Under the pieces are notes generated by a model. It did not search any database. It had not been told where the DNA came from and saw nothing but the letters and a program-made list of their open reading frames with translations. This document shows, in pieces, positions 9,220 through 15,737 of a stretch of 19,855 nt of DNA. The DNA comes from Rikenellaceae bacterium. GTDB lineage: Bacteria > Bacteroidota > Bacteroidia > Bacteroidales > Rikenellaceae. Made by a program: the position numbers and the translations under genes. The DNA lies in assembly GCA_021203585.1 (NCBI GenBank), contig JAJQAW010000222.1, positions 1-19,855 on the forward strand, written 5' to 3'. Within the stretch, counting starts at the first letter, position 1. Every line of letters begins with the position of its first letter.

Positions 9220-9863
9220 AAGATATTGCTATTTATGGGGCAGGAGGACTCGGTCGGGAAATCGCTGCATTGATAGAACTTATCAATGCAGCAACGCCTG
9301 CACCGTATTGGAATTTTATGGGATTTTTTGATGACGGTAAAGATCTCGGTAAAGACTATCCCTACGGAAAAATTCTCGGAGGCATGGAGGAACTGAATAA
9401 TTGGGAAAAGCCCATGGCCCTTGCGCTCTGCATCGGTGATAGTGAATCATTAAGAAACGTTCGAAATAGGATTTCGAATTCTCTGGTTTACTTTCCCAAT
9501 TTGATCTCTCCGGATATTGTACGTATGGATCCAAAGCGGTTAAAAATAGGGAAAGGAAATATTATTCAGCATTTCACTTTATTTAGCGTGGATGTCGAAA
9601 TCGGCGACTTCAATATTTTTAACTGTAGGACTAATGTCGGTCATGACACCACCATTGGGTCCTTCAATCTTTTTATGCCTTCGGTTAGCATATCGGGCGG
9701 AGTAACTATTGGAGACGGAAATTTTTTTGGAACAGCCTCCACCGTACTTCAATACTTAAAAATCGGTAACGGCGTACGGGTCGGCGCAAATAGTTTAATC
9801 ATTCGGCATACCAAGGATAATCAGTTATATATTGGTAGTCCTGCAACCATTTTTAAATCTTAA
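9216..9863 (+). CDS. PglD/NeuD-like sugar N-acyltransferase (left-handed beta-helix)
   Basis: The 215-residue protein has the two-domain layout of the PglD/NeuD family. A Rossmann-like N-terminus (IAIYGAGGLGREI, residues 4-16) binds the UDP-sugar. A hexapeptide-repeat beta-helix follows from about residue 105 to the C-terminus. The probable catalytic base is His143 in NVGHDTTIG. PglD acetylates the 4-amino group of UDP-linked 4-amino sugars using acetyl-CoA. Here the next genes encode a carrier protein, a reductase and a KAS III-like enzyme, so the acyl donor may instead be an acyl-ACP. That substitution is an inference from gene order. The gene overlaps the phosphoglycosyl transferase by 4 bases and lies 5 bases before the ACP gene. 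Confidence 0.88.
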   Translation: MKDIAIYGAGGLGREIAALIELINAATPAPYWNFMGFFDDGKDLGKDYPYGKILGGMEELNNWEKPMALALCIGDSESLRNVRNRISNSLVYFPNLISPDIVRMDPKRLKIGKGNIIQHFTLFSVDVEIGDFNIFNCRTNVGHDTTIGSFNLFMPSVSISGGVTIGDGNFFGTASTVLQYLKIGNGVRVGANSLIIRHTKDNQLYIGSPATIFKS

Positions 9864-9868
9864 CAATT

Positions 9869-10102
9869 ATGACTGTAGAAAATTTCATTCAACACTTCGC
9901 AAACCAACTGGACGATACCGACGTATCGGTATTGACTCCCTTGACTGAATTTAAAACTCTCGACGAATGGAGTTCGTTGACCGCTCTCTCTATTATAGCT
10001 ATGGCCGATGAGGAGTATAATGCAAAATTAAAAGGCGAAGATCTGAAAAATGCCTTAACTTTGGAAGATCTCTTTCAGATAGTCCTTTCAAAAAAAGAAT
10101 AA
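9869..10102 (+). CDS. Acyl carrier protein dedicated to the polysaccharide locus
   Basis: This 77-residue acidic protein has the size and helix pattern of an acyl carrier protein. The prosthetic-group site lies in DEWSSLTAL (32-40). Ser36 aligns with the Ser of the usual DSL motif, with the preceding Asp replaced by Ser. It would carry an acyl chain as a 4'-phosphopantetheine thioester. Its position between an N-acyltransferase and SDR and KAS III genes argues that it serves a local acyl-building pathway rather than general fatty acid synthesis, since the housekeeping acpP normally sits with fabF. It needs a phosphopantetheinyl transferase encoded elsewhere. The gene starts 5 bases after the acyltransferase stop. 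Confidence 0.88.
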   Translation: MTVENFIQHFANQLDDTDVSVLTPLTEFKTLDEWSSLTALSIIAMADEEYNAKLKGEDLKNALTLEDLFQIVLSKKE

Positions 10103-10146
10103 ATCCGTCGTTTCAAATTGATCTACCATGTTTATCGTTGAAGCGC

Positions 10147-10923
10147 ATGCATATGAATAATCAAAGAAATAACAGGTACAATCCATTTTCACTTTCAGGA
10201 AAGACCATTTTAGTCACCGGTGCTTCTTCAGGCATCGGGAAAGCAATAGCTATCGAAGCTGCAAAAATGGAAGCCAAATTGATTATTTGCGGCCGTGATC
10301 CGAACAGATTAGCAAAGACTTTTAATTTACTTGAGGGGGGCGGGCATCAATCTTTTTGTGGAGATTTAACCGAAGACTCGGTACTTCAAGAATTGACCGA
10401 AGATTTACCACTGCTGGACGGCATAGTGCATAATGCTGGGCTCTATGTAATCAAACCCTCCCAATTTCTGAATAGAGAAACACTGGACGAGACTTTAAAT
10501 ATTAATTTTTTTAGCCCTGCGGTATTATCTCAAAAGTTATTGAAGGGGAAAAAAATTAACCGAGGAGGCTCGATTGTATTTGTTTCCTCCATATTTGGAG
10601 TAAAGATATCAGCCGTAGGAAGCGCTGCGTACTCTGCCTCTAAGGGAGCGATCAACGGTTATATGAAAGCCATGGCCCTTGAAATGGCACCCAAAAATAT
10701 CCGGGTTAACAGCGTAAATCCGGGTATGGTGAATACGAATCTCATGAAACACAACCAAACAGTCACCGAAGAACAGTTGGAAGAGGATCGAAAAAAATAT
10801 CCCATGAAACGGTACGGAAAACCGGAAGAAGTGGCCTACGGAGTGATATTTCTTCTGTCGGACGCTTCATCTTATATAACTGGCTCACAGCTTGTAATAG
10901 ACGGAGGGTACACTCTCCTGTAA
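10147..10923 (+). CDS. SDR-family reductase, FabG-like
   Basis: This is a short-chain dehydrogenase/reductase of about 258 residues from the ATG at 10147. A TTG at 10138 and a second ATG at 10153 are alternative starts, and no Shine-Dalgarno sequence decides between them. Motifs in order: the NAD(P)-binding loop TGASSGIG, HNAG, the catalytic Ser in VSSIFG, the YSASK tetrad element (YxxxK), and a C-terminal DGGYTLL tail. FabG-type enzymes reduce a 3-oxoacyl-ACP to the 3-hydroxyacyl-ACP. The gene lies between an acyl carrier protein and a KAS III-like enzyme, so this is the most economical reading. A sugar-nucleotide substrate cannot be ruled out from sequence alone. A 44-base gap separates it from the ACP gene. 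Confidence 0.85.
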   Translation: MHMNNQRNNRYNPFSLSGKTILVTGASSGIGKAIAIEAAKMEAKLIICGRDPNRLAKTFNLLEGGGHQSFCGDLTEDSVLQELTEDLPLLDGIVHNAGLYVIKPSQFLNRETLDETLNINFFSPAVLSQKLLKGKKINRGGSIVFVSSIFGVKISAVGSAAYSASKGAINGYMKAMALEMAPKNIRVNSVNPGMVNTNLMKHNQTVTEEQLEEDRKKYPMKRYGKPEEVAYGVIFLLSDASSYITGSQLVIDGGYTLL

Positions 10924-10937
10924 ATCAATCGAAGCTC

Positions 10938-11954
10938 ATGAAAAAAGCATTCATTAAGGCCGTTTCCTATTATCTGCCAGAGAACATCCTGACCAATGAA
11001 GACATCGCAGCGGAGTTCCCGGAATGGACGGCCGAAAAAGTAGGTTCTAAAATCGGAATACACTCCCGCCGCGTGGCATCCGAACAGGAGACAGCGGCAG
11101 ATATGGCGCAGAAAGCGGCCGAAAAACTTTTTGCCGAACATGGGATCGATCGGCAAAAGATCGATTTTATTCTTTTGTGTACACAAAGTCCCGATTATTT
11201 TTTACCTACCTCCGCCTGCATCCTTCAAGACCGGTTGGGTATTTCGAATCAGTGCGGCGCATTGGATTTTAACCTCGGTTGTTCCGGATATGTATACGGT
11301 TTAGCTTTGGCAAAAGGATTGGTCATGGCCGGTATCGGCAAAAACATCCTGTTGCTAACGGCGGAAACCTATTCAAAATACCTCCATCCAAAGGATAAGG
11401 GTAATCGGACGATCTTCGGCGATGCAGCTTCAGCCACACTTATTTCCGATCACGGACCAGGAGAAATACTCGGTTTTTCTCTGGGTACAGATGGTTCGGG
11501 AACAGAGAATTTAATCGTAAAAACCGGGGCACACCGAAATCCTAATAAAACCTCCGTTGTCGAATGGGATGAATATGGTAATCCTATTTCATCCGATTTT
11601 CTTTACATGAGCGGCACAGAGATATTTAATTTCATGCTGGGTTCGGTTCCGAAATTGGTTCAAAATACCCTGATGGAGAACTCGTTGAAAATAGACGATA
11701 TATCTTTATTCGTGTTCCATCAAGCCAACAAATATGTATTAGAATTTTTGCGGAAGAAAATAAGAATTCCGCAAGAAAAATTTTTCATTTTTATGGAACA
11801 GGTCGGCAATACGGTTTCTTCTACTATCCCCATCGCACTGGAAGAAGCTCGCAAGATGTCTCTGCTATCAGGAAAGATTCTTTTATCGGGGTTTGGAGTA
11901 GGTTATTCCTGGGGTGGTGCCGTTATTGATTATGGCGATCCGGAAAAAAATTAA
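10938..11954 (+). CDS. 3-oxoacyl-ACP synthase III (KAS III/FabH-like)
   Basis: This 338-residue thiolase-fold condensing enzyme retains the KAS III catalytic triad: Cys115 in LGCSGYVYGL, His about 261 in FHQANKY, and Asn about 291 in GNTVSSTIP. KAS III condenses an acyl-CoA starter with malonyl-ACP to form a 3-oxoacyl-ACP. With the adjacent carrier protein and reductase it would make a short 3-hydroxyacyl chain such as 3-hydroxybutyryl-ACP, or a longer hydroxylated chain after a second round. Such acyl groups are known as amide substituents on 4-amino sugars in some Gram-negative O-antigens. The exact chain here is unknown. The gene starts 14 bases after the SDR gene and ends 4 bases before the aminotransferase start. 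Confidence 0.88.
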   Translation: MKKAFIKAVSYYLPENILTNEDIAAEFPEWTAEKVGSKIGIHSRRVASEQETAADMAQKAAEKLFAEHGIDRQKIDFILLCTQSPDYFLPTSACILQDRLGISNQCGALDFNLGCSGYVYGLALAKGLVMAGIGKNILLLTAETYSKYLHPKDKGNRTIFGDAASATLISDHGPGEILGFSLGTDGSGTENLIVKTGAHRNPNKTSVVEWDEYGNPISSDFLYMSGTEIFNFMLGSVPKLVQNTLMENSLKIDDISLFVFHQANKYVLEFLRKKIRIPQEKFFIFMEQVGNTVSSTIPIALEEARKMSLLSGKILLSGFGVGYSWGGAVIDYGDPEKN

Positions 11955-11958
11955 CGGA

Positions 11959-13092
11959 ATGACAAATAATAGGATTTGGCTCTCCTTGGCCCACATGGGT
12001 GGACAGGAGCAGCATTATATTCAGGAAGCTTTCGATACGAATTGGGTCGTACCTTTGGGACCGAATGTCGACGGTTTTGAAAAAGACCTGGCGGAGTATT
12101 TAAATGAGAATGTTCATATCACCGCATTAAGTGCGGGAACTGCCGCTTTGCATCTGGCTTTGGTGATGTTGGGGGTTGAAGCAGGCGACGAAGTGATCTG
12201 CCAAAGTTTTACCTTTGCCGCCTCGGCCAATCCGATTGTGTATCAGGGAGCCACTCCGGTCTTTGTAGACAGTGAGGCGGATACCTGGAATATGTCCCCG
12301 GAGTTTCTGGCGAGGGCCCTCGCCGAACGATCGGCACTCGGGAAAAAACCGAAAGCCATTATTCCGGTGCACCTGTATGGCATGCCGGCAAAGATGGATG
12401 AGATTCTGGAAATAGCATCCCGGTTTGATATTTCTGTGGTGGAAGACGCTGCCGAAGCGTTGGGATCCCTTTACAAAGGCCGAAAATGCGGAACTTTCGG
12501 TAAATATGCCGCGCTTTCGTTCAACGGGAATAAAATCATTACCACCTCCGGAGGGGGCGCCCTGGTATCCCACACGGAAGCAGACCATCAGCAAGCCAAG
12601 AAACTCGCCACTCAGGCACGCGACAACGCACCCTGGTACCAGCACTCGCAGATCGGTTACAATTATCGGATGAGCAATATCTGTGCGGGGATCGGACGCG
12701 GGCAAATGCTAGTGCTGGAGGAACACATTCATCGCCGCCGCGAAATTCATGCCTTATATCGAAATACATTGGGACGAATCGAAGGGTTGGAAATCTATAC
12801 TTCCCCCTATCCAGAACTGGAATCCAATTATTGGTTAAGTTGTTTGACGATCGATCCCGCTACGGGTCTGACCCCGGAAAGTCTCCGGTTAGCCCTGGAA
12901 AAAGAAAATATCGAGACCCGGCCCTTGTGGAAACCGATGCACCTGCAGCCGGTATTTGCGGAATGTCCCTTTTACGGAGACGGTACTAGCGATCGGCTTT
13001 TTGCAACGGGACTTTGTCTTCCTTCGGGCTCCTCCCTGAGTGATGAGGATATCCACAGAGTGATCGATGCCGTTTGCGCACTGTGCAAGTAA
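11959..13092 (+). CDS. PglE-like DegT/DnrJ/EryC1/StrS sugar aminotransferase
   Basis: I chose the ATG at 11959 (MTNNRIWLSLAHMGGQEQ), 4 bases after the previous stop. An in-frame ATG at 11914 lies inside the KAS III gene and adds residues unlike the family. The 377-residue protein is a PLP-dependent fold-type I aminotransferase with the catalytic Lys192 in FNGNKIITT, the SAGTAALHLAL phosphate-binding region and VEDAAEALGS holding the PLP-contacting Asp. The PglE subgroup converts a UDP-4-keto-6-deoxy sugar to the UDP-4-amino sugar, the substrate for the PglD-like enzyme encoded upstream. The 4,6-dehydratase (PglF type) that supplies the keto sugar is not in this window. The gene is more GC-rich than those before it and ends the polysaccharide operon just ahead of a strong hairpin. 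Confidence 0.9.
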   Translation: MTNNRIWLSLAHMGGQEQHYIQEAFDTNWVVPLGPNVDGFEKDLAEYLNENVHITALSAGTAALHLALVMLGVEAGDEVICQSFTFAASANPIVYQGATPVFVDSEADTWNMSPEFLARALAERSALGKKPKAIIPVHLYGMPAKMDEILEIASRFDISVVEDAAEALGSLYKGRKCGTFGKYAALSFNGNKIITTSGGGALVSHTEADHQQAKKLATQARDNAPWYQHSQIGYNYRMSNICAGIGRGQMLVLEEHIHRRREIHALYRNTLGRIEGLEIYTSPYPELESNYWLSCLTIDPATGLTPESLRLALEKENIETRPLWKPMHLQPVFAECPFYGDGTSDRLFATGLCLPSGSSLSDEDIHRVIDAVCALCK

Positions 13093-13120
13093 AACCAAAA
13101 TTTCCGTATCCATAAAAATA

Positions 13121-13160
13121 CCCGAAGACTGACCTTGGGTCAGTCTTCGGGTTATTTTTT
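13121..13160. terminator. Two-way intrinsic terminator between the polysaccharide operon and cysK
   Basis: A perfect 14-bp stem (13121-13134 with 13138-13151, arm CCCGAAGACTGACC) closes a 3-base loop. It is followed by TTATTTTTT on the + strand and preceded by ATAAAAATA, which gives a U-rich run for minus-strand transcripts. It lies 28 bases after the aminotransferase stop and 22 bases beyond the cysK stop, so it can end transcription from both sides. Confidence 0.93.
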
Positions 13161-13173
13161 GTCCCTTTACGGA

Positions 13174-14121
13174 TCAAAGCGGGTATTCTTCGAACGCATA
13201 TAATAAAGTCGACAAGTAACGCTCCCCGGTATCGGGCAGCACCACCACAATATTTTTCCCTTTATTTTCCGGCTGTTGTGCCAATTGCGTGGCTGCAAAG
13301 GCGGCTGCACCCGACGATATGCCGACCAGCAATCCTTCGGATCGGGCCAATTGGCGGCTGGTCCGGATCGCATCGTCGTTCGTTACCCGGATGATCGAAT
13401 CGACCACCGAAGGGTCGAAGGTTCCGGGAACGAATCCGGCCCCGATGCCCTGGATCTTATGCGCCCCGGGAGAGCCACCGGAGAGTACCGGAGAGTCCGC
13501 CGGTTCTACCGCCACGATCCGCGTGTTCGGATTGTATTCTTTCAACCGTTTGCCCACGCCGCTGACCGTTCCGCCCGTACCTACTCCGGCTACGAAAATA
13601 TCCACCTGTTCGTCCGTATCCCGCCAAATCTCTTCGGCTGTGGTGCGGTAATGTACCCGGGGATTTGCCGGATTTTCGAATTGTTGAAGAATAACCGCTC
13701 CGGGAATTTCCTCGCGCAGGCTAACGGCTTTGGCAATGGCTCCTTTCATTCCTTCCGTCCCGGGAGTAAGTACGAGTTCCGCGCCGAGAGCCTTTAGCAG
13801 GTTGCGCCGTTCGATGCTCATGGTTTCGGGCATGGTGAGAATCAGACGATATTTCTTTACCGCCGAAACGAAGGCAAGTCCGATACCGGTGTTTCCGCTG
13901 GTCGGTTCGATGATAACTGCTCCTGGCGAGAGGGTTCCGTGTGATTCGGCCTCCTCGACCATAGCCAGTGCGATTCGGTCTTTCACGCTTCCCAGCGGAT
14001 TGAAATATTCCAGTTTGGCGATCACATGCGCCTGCAGCGAATTCGCTCTTCCGTAATTATTCAACTCCAGCAGCGGAGTATTTCCGACCAGGTCTGTGAG
14101 TCGGTTTGCTATTTTTGCCAT
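13174..14121 (-). CDS. cysK: Cysteine synthase (O-acetylserine sulfhydrylase)
   Basis: The 315-residue protein makes L-cysteine from O-acetylserine and sulfide in the cytoplasm. Visible motifs are NPLGSVKDR with the PLP lysine (Lys47), the substrate loop TSGNTG (74-79), the PLP phosphate-binding GTGGT (181-185) and GISSGAA near the C-terminus. I chose the start at 14121 ([17 protein letters not shown]) because it matches the family N-terminus and lies about 30 bases downstream of a good TACCTTTG element. An upstream in-frame ATG at 14151 would add ten unconserved residues. It is transcribed alone, away from the LuxR-type regulator gene, and ends at a shared terminator. It consumes the sulfide made by the pathway encoded by the minus-strand operon beyond the regulator. 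Confidence 0.95.
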   Translation of the reverse strand: MAKIANRLTDLVGNTPLLELNNYGRANSLQAHVIAKLEYFNPLGSVKDRIALAMVEEAESHGTLSPGAVIIEPTSGNTGIGLAFVSAVKKYRLILTMPETMSIERRNLLKALGAELVLTPGTEGMKGAIAKAVSLREEIPGAVILQQFENPANPRVHYRTTAEEIWRDTDEQVDIFVAGVGTGGTVSGVGKRLKEYNPNTRIVAVEPADSPVLSGGSPGAHKIQGIGAGFVPGTFDPSVVDSIIRVTNDDAIRTSRQLARSEGLLVGISSGAAAFAATQLAQQPENKGKNIVVVLPDTGERYLSTLLYAFEEYPL

Positions 14122-14152
14122 GATTAATAAATTTAGTCTCTTATTCTGCAAA

Positions 14153-14160
14153 CAAAGGTA
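14153..14160 (-). promoter_or_regulatory. Bacteroidota-type -7 element of the cysK promoter
   Basis: On the minus strand this reads TACCTTTG, an exact match to TAnnTTTG. About 18 bases upstream is TTTTC, a one-mismatch version of the -33 TTTG. Transcription would start roughly 25 bases before the cysK ATG. Confidence 0.7.
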
Positions 14161-14225
14161 CAGGATACCCGCTCCATAGAAAATAGCACGATTGTGGTAT
14201 TCTACCTTCGCTCCCCGGTGTTACC
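14157..14225. repeat. Three GGTA/TACC dyads in the cysK-regulator intergenic region
   Basis: Small inverted repeats occur at 14157-14169 (GGTACAGGATACC), 14196-14206 (GGTATTCTACC) and 14217-14225 (GGTGTTACC). Two of them overlap the opposed -7 elements. They could be operator sites for the adjacent LuxR-type regulator. This is inference, because the arms are only 3-4 bases long. Confidence 0.4.
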
Positions 14226-14229
14226 TTTG
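14222..14229 (+). promoter_or_regulatory. Bacteroidota-type -7 element of the LuxR-type regulator promoter
   Basis: TACCTTTG is an exact match to TAnnTTTG, about 25 bases before the regulator ATG. No good -33 TTTG is seen at the expected spacing, so the promoter may be weak or need an activator. Confidence 0.6.
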
Positions 14230-14253
14230 TACCGGAAATCAAAACTACAGCCG

Positions 14254-14898
14254 ATGAGAGTTTACTTGATTGCAGATAACCAGGAAATAACCCGTGAAGG
14301 TATCCGCTCACTGGTTACAAAAAATGAGCCGGAGGCGGTAATTGTTCCTGTCGGCACGGTTCGGGAGTTGCTCGATCGGCTGAAAATTTACCCGGACAGC
14401 GTGGTCATTACGGATTATGCGCTGATGGATTTTCAGTCCGAACAACAATTGGTCCACATCATGGCCGGAGCACCGGAATCCTCTTGGTTGCTTTTTTTCG
14501 ATGAACTGAGCGAGCATTTCCTGCGGTTCCTCCTGGTATCGGCTCCGACCGTGAGCACGATATCCAAGCATGCCGGTTTGCAGGCCATTGTCGATGCAGT
14601 CGCGGCCGTCCGCAACCGGGAATGTTACATTTGCGACGTGGCCGAGGATATACTACAAAAAGGAATCCCCGCCCAACAACCACCCGATTTGCTGACCGCT
14701 TCCGAAAAATCGGTGTTGCACGAAATCGCTTTGGGTAAAACGACCAAAGAGATCGCCAACGAAAAATTCCTGAGCTTTCACACGATCAATACCCACCGCC
14801 GGAATATTTTCCGCAAGCTCCAGGTCAATAATGCGCAGGAGGCCGTCCGCTATGCCGTCAAGGTCGGCATTCTCGACCTGACGGAATATTATATCTAA
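14254..14898 (+). CDS. Orphan LuxR/NarL-type response regulator
   Basis: I chose the ATG at 14254 (MRVYLIADNQEITREG), which opens on the first beta strand of a receiver domain and gives 214 residues. An upstream start at 14194 would put the promoter inside the gene. The receiver-like domain (1 to about 125) keeps Asp8, a candidate phospho-acceptor Asp54 in VITDYALMD and Lys105, but the usual acidic pair at the first strand is reduced to Asp-Asn. The C-terminal LuxR helix-turn-helix (about 147-205) is well conserved, with LTASEKSVL, GKTTKEIA and HTINTHRRNIFRKL. No sensor kinase is adjacent. It lies between cysK and the cys operon and diverges from cysK, so a role in controlling sulfur assimilation is a reasonable inference. 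The signal is unknown, and weak or phosphorylation-independent receiver function is possible. Confidence 0.88.
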   Translation: MRVYLIADNQEITREGIRSLVTKNEPEAVIVPVGTVRELLDRLKIYPDSVVITDYALMDFQSEQQLVHIMAGAPESSWLLFFDELSEHFLRFLLVSAPTVSTISKHAGLQAIVDAVAAVRNRECYICDVAEDILQKGIPAQQPPDLLTASEKSVLHEIALGKTTKEIANEKFLSFHTINTHRRNIFRKLQVNNAQEAVRYAVKVGILDLTEYYI

Positions 14899-14920
14899 GT
14901 GGAAGGAGTAGTTATTTGAA

Positions 14921-14952
14921 AAAGGGCGGCCTGGTAATGCAGACCGCTCTTT
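14921..14952 (-). terminator. Intrinsic terminator downstream of the cys operon
   Basis: The arms 14921-14932 and 14941-14952 pair over 12 positions with one G-U pair and one mismatch around an 8-base loop. Read on the minus strand the hairpin is followed by TTC from a five-T run, fitting termination after cysH, whose stop lies about 70 bases upstream. The plus-strand tail is poorer, so service to the regulator gene is less certain. Confidence 0.65.
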
Positions 14953-15024
14953 ATGCATGGAATTCCTTGTCAAAAAAGGGACAAACGGCGCCATGTGCGG
15001 CACCCGGAAATCGTTCCTAATCTT

Positions 15025-15732
15025 TCACCGTTTGTGAAGCCCGCATTCCCGATGTTCCGGTGATTCCCACCACCACCGGCCCGATCGTGGATCGTTGCCG
15101 GGCTCCACCGCCCGGATACAAGGCTGGCAGCCGATACTCGGAAAACCCTTTTCGTGCAGCGAGTTGTAAGGTACATGGTGTTGACGGATATAATCCCACA
15201 CCTGCTCTTCCGTCCAGTCGATGAGCGGATTGATTTTAATCAGGCCGTTGGCTTCGTCCCACTCGATCAACTGCATGTCCTGCCGGGTAACCGATTGTTC
15301 TCGCCGAAGTCCGCATACCCAGGCTTCCAAACCGGCAAAGGCCCGCGATAACGGTTCCAGCTTTCGCACCTGACAATACCGTTTCCGTTTTTCAATGCTT
15401 TCGTAAAACAAATGGATCCCTTCCGTGGATACCATCTCTTCCAAAGCGTGAAAGTCCGGGAAAAAAACCTGGATTTTGATGCCGTAATGCAGATTCGTTC
15501 GGTCGATCAGGCTGTAGGTTTCCGGAAATAAACGTCCGGTATCGAGCGTAAAAATCCGGGCATTCGGATCGATTCGGGTCACCATATGCGTCAATACTTG
15601 ATCCTCCGGCCCTAAACTGGAAGACAACGCGATTTTGTCGCCCAGTCCTTTGAGAAAATGGCGGAGCAAATTTTCCGGATTTTCCGAAGCAAAACTTTTG
15701 TTCAGTACGCTTACGTATTCTTTTTTATCCAT
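15025..15732 (-). CDS. cysH: Phosphoadenylyl/adenylyl-sulfate reductase with altered cluster motif
   Basis: The 235-residue protein reduces activated sulfate (APS or PAPS) to sulfite using thioredoxin. Family motifs are SSSLGPEDQ (37-45), LDTGRLFPETY (63-73), RKLEPL (123-128), GLRREQSVTR (141-150) and the C-terminal GRWWWE with the catalytic Cys230 in ECGLH. APS reductases bind a [4Fe-4S] cluster with a CC pair and a later CxxC. The CxxC is present (Cys202, Cys205), but the first pair reads Tyr119-Cys120 (RYCQVRK). An extra Cys140 sits in AWVCGLRR, where Thr is common. The enzyme may be impaired, rewired, or this base may be wrong. It is the last gene of the operon, 5 bases after cysN. No cysC was found in the window, which favours APS as substrate. 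Confidence 0.9.
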   Translation of the reverse strand: MDKKEYVSVLNKSFASENPENLLRHFLKGLGDKIALSSSLGPEDQVLTHMVTRIDPNARIFTLDTGRLFPETYSLIDRTNLHYGIKIQVFFPDFHALEEMVSTEGIHLFYESIEKRKRYCQVRKLEPLSRAFAGLEAWVCGLRREQSVTRQDMQLIEWDEANGLIKINPLIDWTEEQVWDYIRQHHVPYNSLHEKGFPSIGCQPCIRAVEPGNDPRSGRWWWESPEHRECGLHKR

Positions 15733-15737
15733 ATCGG

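Noticed and set aside
14194-14253. An upstream start for the LuxR-type regulator
   Set aside because: It would place the TACCTTTG element inside the gene and add 20 residues ahead of the first receiver strand.
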